Source: Micromonospora sp. RHAY321
GTDB taxonomy: Bacteria > Actinomycetota > Actinomycetes > Mycobacteriales > Micromonosporaceae
Reading direction: 5' to 3'
Length of the DNA: 64,000 nt
Assembly: GCF_023896955.1 (NCBI RefSeq)
Contig: NZ_JAMHIW010000014.1
Span: 101,744-165,743, forward strand
Under the pieces are notes generated by a model. That model ran no database searches and was not told where the DNA came from. It saw only the letters and a program-made list of their open reading frames with translations. The position numbers and the translations under genes were made by a program. Below, one piece after another: positions 16,067 to 24,880 of the stretch (positions within the stretch are counted from its first letter, which is position 1; each line of letters begins with the position of its first letter).

Positions 16067-17980
16067 ATGTGTGGAATCGTGGGATACGCGGGCGCGCGCC
16101 CCGCACTCGGCATCGTGCTCGACGGGCTGCGGCGGTTGGAATACCGCGGCTACGACTCGGCGGGCGTCGCGATCGTCTGCGACGACCAACTGCTGACCGA
16201 GAAGAAGTCCGGCAAGCTGGCCAACCTGGAGAAGGTGCTCTCCGAGCGGGCCGCCGACGATCCGACCTCCTGCGCGGCGAGTCCGATCGGCATCGGTGAC
16301 GGCACCACCGGCATCGGGCACACCCGCTGGGCCACCCACGGCGGCCCGACCGACCGCAACGCCCACCCGCACCTCGCCCCCGACGGCCGGGTGGCGGTGA
16401 TCCACAACGGCATCATCGAGAACTTCGCCAAGCTCCGCGCCGAGCTCGAGGACGACGGCGTCCAGTTCACCAGCGACACCGACACCGAGTGCGCCGCGCA
16501 CCTGCTCTCCGCCGCTCTGGCCGACCTGCGCGCCGCCGGCCAGTCGGACAGCCCGCACCTGCTCGCTGCCGCCATGCGGGTGGTCTGCCAGCGGCTGGAG
16601 GGCGCGTTCACGCTGCTCGCCGTCGACGCCAGCATCCCGGGCGCGGTCGTCGGCGCCCGGCGCAACTCGCCGCTGGTGGTCGGTCGCGGCGAGGGGGAGA
16701 ACTACCTGGCCAGCGACGTCGCCGCGTTCATCGAGCACACCCGGGAAGCGGTCGAGCTGGGTCAGGACCAGATCGTCCTGATCACCGGTGACAGCATCGA
16801 GATCACCGACTTCGACGGCCAGCCCGCCGCCGGCAAGGACTTCCACATCGACTGGGATTCCTCGGCCGCCGAGAAGGGCGGCTACGACTACTTCATGCTC
16901 AAGGAGATCGCGGAGCAGCCGCAGGCGATCGCCGACACCCTGCTCGGCCGGCTCACCGAGACCGGTGAGATCGCCCTGGACGAGGTCCGCCTCAGCGACC
17001 AGGACCTGCGCGACGTCGACAAGATCTTCATCGTGGCCTGCGGCACCTCCTACCACGCCGGGATGGTGGCGAAGTACGCCATCGAGCACTGGACCCGGAT
17101 CCCCTGCGAGGTGGAGCTGGCCAGCGAGTTCCGCTACCGCGACCCGGTGCTCGACCGCTCCACGCTGATCGTGGTCATCTCGCAGTCCGGCGAGACCATG
17201 GACACCCTGATGGCGCTGCGCCACGCCAAGGAGCAGAAGGCCCGGGTGCTGGCCATCTGCAACACCAACGGCTCCACCATCCCCCGCGAGTCCGACGCCG
17301 TGCTCTACACCCACGGTGGCCCGGAGATCGCCGTCGCCTCCACCAAGGCGTTCCTCACCCAGCTCGTCGCCTGCTACCTGATCGGCCTGCACCTGGCCCA
17401 GGTACGCGGCATCAAGTTCGCCGACGAGGTGGGCGCGGTGGTGGCCCAGCTCCAGGAGATGCCGGGCAAGCTGCGCGAGCTGCTGGACCGGATCGAGCCG
17501 GTCCGCGAGCTGGGCCGCGAGCTGAAGTCCGAGCCGACCATCCTGTTCATCGGTCGGCACGTCGGCTACCCGGTGGCCCTCGAGGGTGCGCTGAAGCTCA
17601 AGGAGCTGGCGTACATGCACGCCGAGGGCTTCGCCGCCGGTGAGTTGAAGCACGGCCCGATCTCGCTGATCGACGAGGGCACCCCGGTGATCTGCGTGGT
17701 GCCCTCACCGGTCGGCCGGGGCATGCTGCACGACAAGGTCGTCTCCAACATCCAGGAGGTCCGGGCGCGCGGCGCGCGGACCATCGTGATCGCGGAGGAG
17801 GGCGACGAGGCCGTCGTCCGGTACGCCGACGACCTGATCTACGTGCCGCGTACGCCGACGCTGCTGGCCCCGCTGGTCACCACGGTGCCGTTGCAGGTGC
17901 TCGCCGCCGAGATCGCCGCGGCCCGGGGTCACGACGTGGACCAGCCCCGCAACCTGGCCAAGTCGGTCACCGTCGAGTAG
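16067..17980 (+). CDS. glmS: Glutamine-fructose-6-phosphate aminotransferase (isomerizing)
   Basis: 637 residues. It makes glucosamine-6-phosphate from fructose-6-phosphate and glutamine, the entry to amino-sugar and cell-wall synthesis. The N-terminal nucleophile Cys2 is in MCGIVGYAG, and the glutaminase domain runs to about residue 235 (GHTRWATHG, HNGIIEN). Two SIS domains follow (CGTSYHAG near residue 325, SQSGETMDTLMAL near residue 372), ending in NLAKSVTVE. The mature enzyme needs Met1 removed, so I start at 16067, not at the upstream in-frame start. No glmS ribozyme is visible upstream. Confidence 0.98.
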   Translation: MCGIVGYAGARPALGIVLDGLRRLEYRGYDSAGVAIVCDDQLLTEKKSGKLANLEKVLSERAADDPTSCAASPIGIGDGTTGIGHTRWATHGGPTDRNAHPHLAPDGRVAVIHNGIIENFAKLRAELEDDGVQFTSDTDTECAAHLLSAALADLRAAGQSDSPHLLAAAMRVVCQRLEGAFTLLAVDASIPGAVVGARRNSPLVVGRGEGENYLASDVAAFIEHTREAVELGQDQIVLITGDSIEITDFDGQPAAGKDFHIDWDSSAAEKGGYDYFMLKEIAEQPQAIADTLLGRLTETGEIALDEVRLSDQDLRDVDKIFIVACGTSYHAGMVAKYAIEHWTRIPCEVELASEFRYRDPVLDRSTLIVVISQSGETMDTLMALRHAKEQKARVLAICNTNGSTIPRESDAVLYTHGGPEIAVASTKAFLTQLVACYLIGLHLAQVRGIKFADEVGAVVAQLQEMPGKLRELLDRIEPVRELGRELKSEPTILFIGRHVGYPVALEGALKLKELAYMHAEGFAAGELKHGPISLIDEGTPVICVVPSPVGRGMLHDKVVSNIQEVRARGARTIVIAEEGDEAVVRYADDLIYVPRTPTLLAPLVTTVPLQVLAAEIAAARGHDVDQPRNLAKSVTVE

Positions 17981-17999
17981 CCCTCCGTCGATGTTCTGA

Positions 18000-18031
18000 G
18001 CCCCGGTCATCGCACCCGCGGTGGCCGGGGC
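18000..18031. terminator. Bidirectional hairpin terminator after glmS
   Basis: 10-nt arms (18000-18009 and 18022-18031, one G-U pair) surround a 12-nt loop between the convergent glmS and DUF1023 genes. Confidence 0.6.
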
Positions 18032-18074
18032 CTCGTCGTGGGGCGGGCGGACACCGGCTGCGCGGCTGTCGCCC

Positions 18075-19667
18075 TCAGCGGCCGAGCACGACACGGGCCA
18101 TACCGTCGAGTGCCGGGTTGCCCGGGTCCCAGTAGCCGGCGTGCCCGCGCCGGTCGCTGGGGAAGACCCGCCCGCCGAACCCGGGATCGGCCGGATCATG
18201 GCCGAACCACAGCTCGTGCCCCGTACGGTCGGGCCAGCCCAGCACGGTGGCGAGCGGAGCCGCGCCGAGCAGCGCCCGCCGGGCCAGCTCGTCGGCGGGC
18301 CGGGCCAGCCGGATCACGTCGTCGGGGGCGCTGCTGGCCCAGACCTGCCCGGGCGGCACACCCAGCTCGGCGGCGTGCGTCGCGCCGACCCCGGGCGAAC
18401 CGACGAAGACCAGCGCATCGGCGGCCAACCCGTGCTCCCGGGCCGCCGTGCCCACCACCAGCGAGCCGTAGCTGTGCCCGAGGACGGTCTGCCGTGCCGG
18501 CGGCCCCTCGTGGCTGACCCGCAGCCCCTCCTGGAAACGGTGCAGCGCCGGCCCGGCATCCCGGGCCTGGTCGGCCGAGGCCGCCTCGGGCAGGAAGTCC
18601 GGTGCGTCGTAGTCGAGCCAGAGCACCGCCGAGCTGCGTTCACCCGGGGCGAGCGCGGCGCACCGGTCCAGGACCCGCGCCGCCCTGCTCAACTCGCCGG
18701 GAGCGTCGTCCAACCCGGCCGTCATCCCCGGCACGTAGGTCAGCACCCGGTCGGCGTGGTCCGGATCGCCGAGCGCCACCACCGCCCGCCCCTCGCCGGC
18801 CGGGTCCAGCCCGAGCAGGTACGCCCGGGGCTCCCCGGCCGCCGCCAGCCGCCCGGTCAGCGTGTCCAGACCGGCCAGCCGCGCCGCCACCGCGCGCAGC
18901 CGCACCGACGCGGCCGGCCCCGGCGGCACCCGGGCCAGCAGCCGCCGGCGCTCGGCCAGCAACTCCTCGCGCCAGGCACCGAGACGCAGCCGGTTGGCCT
19001 GGTCGCGGGCGGCCACCGGCACTCCGTCCAGCCGGCCGACCAGGGCCGGCTCGTGCCCGACCAGCCACCGTCGCTGCGCCGGTGTCAACCCGGACCACCA
19101 GGCGCGGACCAGCGCGGGAGCGGCACCGGGAGCCGGCCGGCCGGGCGGTGGCGGGGACGCCCAACCGGACCCGGCGGCCCGGGCCAGCTCGTCCAACCGG
19201 TCGGCAGCGGTGCGGTCGGCCGCGCCGGCCCGGTCGAGCGCGTCCCGCAGCGCCGCCGCCACCCGCGCCGCCGCCGTGCCGGCCCGCTCGGTCGGCCGGA
19301 CCCGGGTCGGATCAACGTGCACGCCGCCCGTCCGGTCCACCACCAGGCCGGCCGCGTCGGCCAGGGCGACCGCCTCACCGAGCCGCGCCTTCGCCACCAC
19401 CAGCCGGCCGGCCAGCTCGGCGAGCACCTGGTCGGCCTCGATCAGGGCTGGCGCCACCGAGGTCAGCTCGTCGCGCAGGCCGACGAGCCGGGCGTCCGCC
19501 GCCGTGGCGGCCGCACCGGACCAGCCGCCCCGCAGCCGCCCGGCGGCCCCACCCACCTCACCGGCACGCCGCTCGACCGGCCCGGTCAACCCCGCCCAGG
19601 CAGCCCCCGCGGCCCGCCACCCGGCCGGATCGGCGGCCCAGAGCTGCCGGTAGCCGACGGTGGTCAC
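18075..19667 (-). CDS. WXG-like helical domain fused to DUF1023 alpha/beta hydrolase
   Basis: 530 residues. Residues 1-110 are alpha-helical and Ala-rich with a central W-S-G turn (RGGWSGAAATAA, about residue 50), as in WXG100-type secretion partners. The C-terminal half is an alpha/beta hydrolase of the DUF1023 family with nucleophile elbow GHSYGS (Ser399). There is no Sec or Tat signal. The GTG at 19667 overlaps the stop of the upstream EspC-like gene (GTGA), so the two are coupled. The arrangement suggests a type VII secretion substrate pair; substrate and target are unknown. No ESX apparatus gene lies in the window. Confidence 0.75.
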   Translation of the reverse strand: MTTVGYRQLWAADPAGWRAAGAAWAGLTGPVERRAGEVGGAAGRLRGGWSGAAATAADARLVGLRDELTSVAPALIEADQVLAELAGRLVVAKARLGEAVALADAAGLVVDRTGGVHVDPTRVRPTERAGTAAARVAAALRDALDRAGAADRTAADRLDELARAAGSGWASPPPPGRPAPGAAPALVRAWWSGLTPAQRRWLVGHEPALVGRLDGVPVAARDQANRLRLGAWREELLAERRRLLARVPPGPAASVRLRAVAARLAGLDTLTGRLAAAGEPRAYLLGLDPAGEGRAVVALGDPDHADRVLTYVPGMTAGLDDAPGELSRAARVLDRCAALAPGERSSAVLWLDYDAPDFLPEAASADQARDAGPALHRFQEGLRVSHEGPPARQTVLGHSYGSLVVGTAAREHGLAADALVFVGSPGVGATHAAELGVPPGQVWASSAPDDVIRLARPADELARRALLGAAPLATVLGWPDRTGHELWFGHDPADPGFGGRVFPSDRRGHAGYWDPGNPALDGMARVVLGR

Positions 19668-19960
19668 CGGGGAATACCGGCGAACCGAGCGGCGGCCCGG
19701 TCGTCGACCGTCTCGTACGCCTCCGCCGCCGCCCGGACCCCACCGGCGGTCGTCGCCACCCGGGCGCCCAGCCGGCAGAGCCAGGCGTGGCCGGCCGCCT
19801 CCAGCCCGGCCAGGGCGGCGGAGGCCCGCCAGCCCGGCGCCGGCACCAGCAGCCCGGGCACCCCGGCCAGGCCCAGCGCCAGACGGTGCGCCTCACCGTC
19901 GAGCGCGACGGCCACGGCGCGCAGCTCCTCCGGTTGAACGGTGAACGGCTCCTCGGTCAT
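19664..19960 (-). CDS. EspC-like type VII secretion target protein
   Basis: 98 residues, helical, starting MTEEPFTVQPEELRAVAVAL. It has GWRASAAL at the helix-turn-helix position and YETVD near residue 84, which fits the YxxxD/E secretion signal of ESX substrates. The family (EspC-like type VII targets) often forms helical-hairpin partners with larger effectors. The ATG at 19960 is chosen because the longer open frame upstream has no helical-protein character. It is translationally coupled to the DUF1023 hydrolase gene. Confidence 0.7.
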   Translation of the reverse strand: MTEEPFTVQPEELRAVAVALDGEAHRLALGLAGVPGLLVPAPGWRASAALAGLEAAGHAWLCRLGARVATTAGGVRAAAEAYETVDDRAAARFAGIPR

Positions 19961-20121
19961 GACCACACCCCCGTGGACGATCGACATCGACGCGCCGACG
20001 CTAGGCGTGGCAGGGGCGGCCGGGAGTTCCCTGTGGACAGCCGGCGGCGGGCGTACCCCGGCCTGTCCACAGGCGTTGTCCACCGCGGTCCCGACGGCTA
20101 ATCTGCCGCCTCCACCGCCGG

Positions 20122-20127
20122 TAGGGT
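20122..20127 (+). promoter_or_regulatory. -10 element, leaderless acpS mRNA
   Basis: TAGGGT lies 6 nt before the GTG start at 20134, with no Shine-Dalgarno sequence. Confidence 0.5.
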
Positions 20128-20133
20128 GGTCTG

Positions 20134-20502
20134 GTGATCGTCGCTGTCGGCATCGACGTCGTCCTGGTGGACCGGTTCGCCCGGGCACTGGCGCGGACGC
20201 CGCTGCTCGCCGACCGGCTCTTCACCGAGGCCGAGCGGCACACCAGCTCCGGCAGCCCGCGCTCACCGGAATCGCTCGCCGCCCGCTTCGCCGCCAAGGA
20301 GGCCGTCGCCAAGGCGCTCGGCGCGCCGGCCGGGCTGAGCTGGCACGACTGCGAGATCGTGCCCGACCCGGACGGCCGCCCCTGGCTGACGGTCACCGGC
20401 ACGGTCGCGGCGGTGGCGGTCGAGCGTGGGGTCAACCACTGGCATCTCTCGTTGTCGCACGACGGCGGGATCGCGTCGGCGATGGTGGTCGCGGAACAAT
20501 GA
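20134..20502 (+). CDS. acpS: Holo-[acyl-carrier-protein] synthase
   Basis: 122 residues. It transfers the 4'-phosphopantetheine of CoA to acyl carrier protein. GIDVVLVDRF at the N-terminus carries the Mg-binding Asp, and FAAKEAVAKALG near residue 50 is the second signature with the catalytic Glu-Lys. WHLSLSHDGG follows near the C-terminus. The GTG at 20134 follows a TAGGGT hexamer by 6 nt. In other actinobacteria it also precedes nnr and alr. Confidence 0.95.
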   Translation: MIVAVGIDVVLVDRFARALARTPLLADRLFTEAERHTSSGSPRSPESLAARFAAKEAVAKALGAPAGLSWHDCEIVPDPDGRPWLTVTGTVAAVAVERGVNHWHLSLSHDGGIASAMVVAEQ

Positions 20503-20509
20503 CGTCGGC

Positions 20510-20534
20510 CGGGTGGGCCGTCGCGGCCCGCCCG
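20510..20534 (+). terminator. Hairpin between acpS and nnr
   Basis: 11-nt arms (20510-20520 and 20524-20534, one G-U pair) with a 3-nt loop start 8 nt after the acpS stop. It may terminate or attenuate transcription into nnr. Confidence 0.5.
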
Positions 20535-20554
20535 AGAAACGGATTGGGACACGC

Positions 20555-22024
20555 ATGAGACCGGTGTGGCGGGTGGCCGACGTACGGGCGGCCGAGGCGG
20601 GGCTGATGGGCACGCTGCCGGAGGGCACGCTGATGCAGCGGGCCGCCGCCGGGTTGGCCCGCCGGGCCGCGCTGCTGCTCGCCGAGCGCGGCGGGCTGTA
20701 CGGCGGGCGGGCCCTGCTGCTGGTCGGCTCCGGTGACAACGGCGGCGACGCGCTGTACGCCGGGGAGCGGCTGGCCCGCCGGGGCGTCGCCGTGACCGCC
20801 CTGCTGCTCACTCCCGGTCGGGCGCACGCCGCCGGGCTGGCCGCGCTGCGGGCCGCCGGAGGCCGGCTGGTGGACCGACCGGTCGGGCCGGTGGACGTGG
20901 TCCTCGACGGCATCGTCGGCATCGGCGGCAGTGGTGGCCTGCGGACGAACGCCGACGAGGTGGTGCAGCGGCTCGGTGAGCTGCACGGGCGGGACGGCCG
21001 TCGGGCCACCGTGCTGGCGGTCGACGTGCCGAGCGGGGTGGCGGTGGACACCGGGCACGTGCCGCTGGCCGCGTCCGGCCGGCCCACCGCGGTCCGCGCC
21101 GACGTGACGGTGACCTTCGGCGCACTGAAGCCCGCCCTGGTCGTGGGGCCGGCCGCCGTCCTGGCCGGGCACGTGGAGCTGGTCGACATCGGGTTGCGGC
21201 CGTGGCTGCGGGGCACCCCGGCGTTGCGGGTCACCGAGTGGTCCGACCTGGTCGACTGGTGGCCGAGGCTGGGTCCGGCGTCGGAGAAGTACACCCGGGG
21301 CGTGGTCGGCGTGGCCACCGGCTCGGCGGTCTACCCGGGAGCGGCGGTGCTCTCCGTCGGTGGGGCGCTGGCCGGGCCGACCGGCATGGTCCGCTACGCC
21401 GGCGGCGCCCGGGCGGAGGTGCTGCACCAGCACCCCTCGGTGATCGCCACCGGGCGGGTCGCCGAGGCGGGCCGGGTGCAGGCCTGGGTCTGCGGCTCCG
21501 GGTTGGGCACCGGCGAGGATGCGGCGGCCGAGCTGCGCGCCGTGCTCGCCGCACCGGTGCCGGTGGTGCTCGACGCCGACGCGCTGACGCTGCTCGTGGA
21601 CGGTTCGCTCGCCGACCGGCTGCGCGGCCGGGACGCGCCGATCGTGGTCACGCCGCACGACCGGGAGTTCAGCCGGCTCTGCGGGGAGGAACCCGGCGCC
21701 GACCGGGTCGGCGCGGCACTGCGGCTGGCCGCCTGGATGAACGCGGTGGTGCTGCTCAAGGGGGACCGCACGGTGATCGCCACCCCGGACGGTCGGGCGT
21801 ACGTCAACCCGACCGGCACCTCGGCGCTGGCCACCGGCGGCACCGGTGACGTTCTGGCCGGGCTGCTCGGCTCGCTGCTGGCGGCCGGCCTGGCCCCCGA
21901 GCGGGCGGCGGCCGCGGCGGCGTACCTGCACGGGCTGGCGGGCCGGGAGGCGGCTCGCGGCGGGCCGGTGACCGCGCCGGACGTGGCGACGGCCCTGCGC
22001 CCGGTCATCGCCCGGTTGGGCTGA
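20555..22024 (+). CDS. nnr: Bifunctional NAD(P)H-hydrate epimerase / ADP-dependent NAD(P)H-hydrate dehydratase
   Basis: 489 residues. It repairs hydrated NAD(P)H. The N-terminal epimerase domain (about 1-210) has LLVGSGDNGGDALYAGERLARRG and DVVLDGIVGIGGSG. The C-terminal ribokinase-like dehydratase domain has VVLDADALTLL near residue 340, VVLLKGDRTVIATPDGRAYVN and the phosphate-binding GGTGDVLAGLLGSLLA near residue 430. The ATG at 20555 fits the family N-terminus RVADVRAAE; the earlier open frame overlaps acpS and was rejected. Between acpS and alr, as in other actinobacteria. Confidence 0.95.
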   Translation: MRPVWRVADVRAAEAGLMGTLPEGTLMQRAAAGLARRAALLLAERGGLYGGRALLLVGSGDNGGDALYAGERLARRGVAVTALLLTPGRAHAAGLAALRAAGGRLVDRPVGPVDVVLDGIVGIGGSGGLRTNADEVVQRLGELHGRDGRRATVLAVDVPSGVAVDTGHVPLAASGRPTAVRADVTVTFGALKPALVVGPAAVLAGHVELVDIGLRPWLRGTPALRVTEWSDLVDWWPRLGPASEKYTRGVVGVATGSAVYPGAAVLSVGGALAGPTGMVRYAGGARAEVLHQHPSVIATGRVAEAGRVQAWVCGSGLGTGEDAAAELRAVLAAPVPVVLDADALTLLVDGSLADRLRGRDAPIVVTPHDREFSRLCGEEPGADRVGAALRLAAWMNAVVLLKGDRTVIATPDGRAYVNPTGTSALATGGTGDVLAGLLGSLLAAGLAPERAAAAAAYLHGLAGREAARGGPVTAPDVATALRPVIARLG

Positions 22025-22101
22025 ACGTGCCGGTATCGAGCCGGCCGACCGGATCGGCGGTAGGGACGTGCGTCGCCGCCCACGGTGATCACGGCGGAAA
22101 G

Positions 22102-22107
22102 TAGGCT
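22102..22107 (+). promoter_or_regulatory. -10 element, leaderless alr mRNA
   Basis: TAGGCT lies 6 nt before the alr ATG at 22114. No Shine-Dalgarno sequence is seen. Confidence 0.55.
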
Positions 22108-22113
22108 TGGCGC

Positions 22114-23232
22114 ATGTGGCAGGCCGAGGTACGCGTCGATCTTGACGCGATCCGTGCGAACGTGAGCCGACTCCGCGCCGGCACCACCGCCGAGCTGATG
22201 GCGGTGGTCAAGGCCGACGGGTACGGCCACGGCATGCTCCCGGCCGCCCGCGCGGCACTCGACGCCGGAGCGGACTGGCTCGGTGTCTGCACCCTCGACG
22301 AGGCGCTCACCCTGCGCCGGGCCGGCGTGACCGCGCCGGTGCTGGCCTGGCTCCTCGCTCCCGGGCTGCCGCTGCACGAGGGCGTCAGCGCCGGGGTGGA
22401 CCTGGCCGCCGCCAGCCTGGGGCAACTGGACGAGATGGTCGAGGCCAGCCGGCGCGCCGAGCGCCCGGCCCGGCTGCACCTGAAGATCGACACCGGGCTG
22501 TCCCGGGGCGGGGCGACCGTCGCCGACTGGCCGGCGCTGCTGGACGCCGCCGCCAAGGCGCAGGCCGACGGCCTGATCGAGGTGGTCGGCGTGTGGAGCC
22601 ACTTCGTGTACGCGGACATGCCCGGCCACCCCACCACGGACCGGCAGTTGGCCGTCTTCCACGAGGGGCTGGCGATGGTCGAGAAGGCCGGCCTGCGCCC
22701 GCGCTGGCGGCACCTGGCCAACTCCGCGGCCACCCTGACCCGTCCGGACACCCACTTCGACCTGGTCCGCCCCGGGCTGGCCATCTACGGGCTCTCCCCG
22801 GTGGCCGGCGAGACGTACGGGCTGCGGCCGGCGATGACCGCGCGAGCCCGGGTGATGCTCAGCAAGCGGGTGCCGGCCGGCACCGGTGTCTCCTACGGGC
22901 ACACCTACACGACCGAGACCGACGCCAACCTGGCCGTGGTGCCGCTCGGGTACGCCGACGGGGTGCCCCGCCACGCGTCCAACAGTGGGCCGGTGCAGCT
23001 CGCCGGCGCGCGGCGGACCATCTCCGGGCGGGTCTGTATGGATCAGTTCGTGCTCGACTGCGGCGACGACCCGGTGGCCGACGGCGACGTGGCGACGCTC
23101 TTCGGCAGCGGCGCCGACGGCGAGCCGACCGCCGACGACTGGGCCGAGGCGGTCGGCACGATCAACTACGAGATCGTCACCCGGTTCGGCAGCACGCGGG
23201 TGCCGAGGGTCTATGACGGCGAGAAACCATGA
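22114..23232 (+). CDS. alr: Alanine racemase
   Basis: 372 residues. It makes D-alanine for peptidoglycan. The PLP lysine lies in AVVKADGYGHG near residue 32, and LKIDTGLSRGG near residue 125 is the barrel signature. GYADGVPRH carries PLP-proximal residues, and GRVCMDQF near residue 305 is the C-terminal domain signature with the Met-Asp pair; the catalytic tyrosine lies in GVSYGHTY. Likely leaderless. The stop overlaps the next gene's ATG (ATGA at 23229), so it heads a coupled run alr-hydrolase-tsaE. Confidence 0.97.
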   Translation: MWQAEVRVDLDAIRANVSRLRAGTTAELMAVVKADGYGHGMLPAARAALDAGADWLGVCTLDEALTLRRAGVTAPVLAWLLAPGLPLHEGVSAGVDLAAASLGQLDEMVEASRRAERPARLHLKIDTGLSRGGATVADWPALLDAAAKAQADGLIEVVGVWSHFVYADMPGHPTTDRQLAVFHEGLAMVEKAGLRPRWRHLANSAATLTRPDTHFDLVRPGLAIYGLSPVAGETYGLRPAMTARARVMLSKRVPAGTGVSYGHTYTTETDANLAVVPLGYADGVPRHASNSGPVQLAGARRTISGRVCMDQFVLDCGDDPVADGDVATLFGSGADGEPTADDWAEAVGTINYEIVTRFGSTRVPRVYDGEKP

Positions 23233-24332
23233 GTTACCGCATTCCACGCCCGCGGACCGCGGCGGGCAAGGTCGCCGGTCTGGTCGGTGCCGCGGTCGGC
23301 GTGGCCGCGGCCGGCCTGGCCGCGGGCGTCGCGACCGAGCGCACCCTGGTCCGCCGGCTCAAGGACGACCCGACCGACCGCTACGCGCACGAGATGTTCG
23401 GCGAGCAGCGGTACGACGACGCGTTCCGGCTGGAGCTGCCGGACGGCACGGACATCCACGTCGAGGTGGTCGAGCCGACCCGGCCGGTGCCGGGGCACCC
23501 GACGGTGGTGCTGGTGCACGGCTTCTGCCTGGACATGGGCACGTTCCACTTCCAGCGCAAGATGCTCGCCGCGCGCGGCGACTACCGGGTCGTGGCGTAC
23601 GACCAGCCCGGTCACGGCCGGTCGGGGCGGCTGGAGACCGGCGAGTACGACCTCGCGGTGCTCGGCCGGACCCTGCGTCGGGTGATCGACGAGACCGCCC
23701 CGGAGGGGCCGCTGGTGCTGGTAGGCCACTCGATGGGCGGCATGACCATCATGGCGTTCGCCGAGTTGTTCCCGGAGCTGTTCGGTGACCGGGTGGTGGG
23801 CACGGTGCTGATGGCCACGTCAGGCGGGTTGGTCGCGGAGACGAAGCTCGTGGCACCGGCGCTGCTCGGCCGGGTCGGCGGTCCGGTGCTGTTCATGGTC
23901 AGCAACGCCACCCGGTACGGCGGGCCGGTGATCGACAGGGCGCGCAAGTCGACGTCGAACGTCGCCTGGCTGCTCACCCGCAAGTACGGCTTCGGCACCC
24001 GCAAGCCCAGCCCGGCGCTGGTGTCCTACGTGGAGATGATGAACTCCCGGACGTCGGCCGACACGGTGACGCGCTACCTGCGGACCCTGGCCACCCACTC
24101 GCGTTTCCCGGCGCTCGCGGCCTTGGCGGCCACGCCGGTGCTCGTGGTGGTCGGCGACAAGGACATGATCACTCCGGTGACCCACTCCGAGGAGATCGTC
24201 CGGCGGCTGCCGCACGCCGAGTTCGTGAAGATCCAGGACAGCGGGCACGTGGTGATGCTGGAGCATGCGGACGAGGTCAACGCCGCGCTGGCGCGGTTCC
24301 TCGAGTCATTGCAGAGCGTGGAGGAACGGTGA
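23229..24332 (+). CDS. Alpha/beta-fold hydrolase with N-terminal membrane segment
   Basis: 367 residues. A hydrophobic stretch of Gly/Ala/Val (about residues 15-37) may anchor the protein in the membrane or act as an uncleaved signal. The hydrolase core has VVLVHGFCLDMGTFHFQ (oxyanion region, about residue 95), YDQPGHGRS and the nucleophile elbow GHSMGGM near residue 165. A late DxxxP/His pair follows (VGDKDMITPV, DSGHVVMLE). Substrate unknown. Overlaps at both ends with alr (ATGA) and tsaE (GTGA) show co-translation. In actinobacteria a hydrolase is commonly found between alr and tsaE. Confidence 0.88.
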   Translation: MSYRIPRPRTAAGKVAGLVGAAVGVAAAGLAAGVATERTLVRRLKDDPTDRYAHEMFGEQRYDDAFRLELPDGTDIHVEVVEPTRPVPGHPTVVLVHGFCLDMGTFHFQRKMLAARGDYRVVAYDQPGHGRSGRLETGEYDLAVLGRTLRRVIDETAPEGPLVLVGHSMGGMTIMAFAELFPELFGDRVVGTVLMATSGGLVAETKLVAPALLGRVGGPVLFMVSNATRYGGPVIDRARKSTSNVAWLLTRKYGFGTRKPSPALVSYVEMMNSRTSADTVTRYLRTLATHSRFPALAALAATPVLVVVGDKDMITPVTHSEEIVRRLPHAEFVKIQDSGHVVMLEHADEVNAALARFLESLQSVEER

Positions 24333-24811
24333 GTCACGTCGTCAAGTTGTCGACCGTCGAGGACACCCGGGAGTTCGGTCGCCGGCTGGCCGGGCTGCTG
24401 CGCGCCGGTGACCTGGTGCTGTTGACCGGCCCGTTGGGCGCCGGCAAGACCGCGCTGACCCAGGGCATCGGGGCCGGGCTCGGGGTGCTCGGGGACGTCA
24501 CCTCGCCGACGTTCGTGATCGCCCGGGTGCACCGACCGGACCCGACCCGGGGCGGTCGGGTGGCCCTGGTGCACGCCGACGCGTACCGGCTGGGCGACGC
24601 CACCGATCCGCGCGCCGAGATCGACGACCTGGACCTGGACGCCTCGGTCGACGAGTCCGTGACGGTTGTCGAGTGGGGCGAGGGGCTGGTGGAGCAGCTG
24701 GTCGACGCGCATCTGCGGGTCCGCATCGACCGCCGCGACGACGACACCCGCGTCGTGGAGTTGGACCCGGTCGGTGGCGACTGGGCCCGGCGGTTGGCCG
24801 ACCTGGGTTAG
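24329..24811 (+). CDS. tsaE: tRNA t6A threonylcarbamoyladenosine biosynthesis ATPase
   Basis: 160 residues with Walker A GPLGAGKT near residue 37, a SPTFVIARVH switch-like strand and VEWGEGL near residue 112. TsaE drives cycling of the TsaB-TsaD-TsaE complex that adds threonylcarbamoyl to A37 of ANN-decoding tRNAs. The GTG at 24329 overlaps the hydrolase stop. tsaB and tsaD follow in the same strand 1.2-2.4 kb later, interrupted by ung. Confidence 0.96.
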   Translation: MSHVVKLSTVEDTREFGRRLAGLLRAGDLVLLTGPLGAGKTALTQGIGAGLGVLGDVTSPTFVIARVHRPDPTRGGRVALVHADAYRLGDATDPRAEIDDLDLDASVDESVTVVEWGEGLVEQLVDAHLRVRIDRRDDDTRVVELDPVGGDWARRLADLG

Positions 24812-24880
24812 GCCGGCGGGCCGCTGTCGTACCCGATGCCTAGAGTGCGGGGGTCCGACCCGCCGTGTGAGAGGTTCCTG

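Noticed and set aside
11935..17653. Long minus-strand frames across rpsI, glmM, the MmpS-like gene and glmS
   Set aside because: They are antisense to genes with full family motifs and have low-complexity His/Arg/Gly composition typical of shadow frames in very GC-rich DNA.
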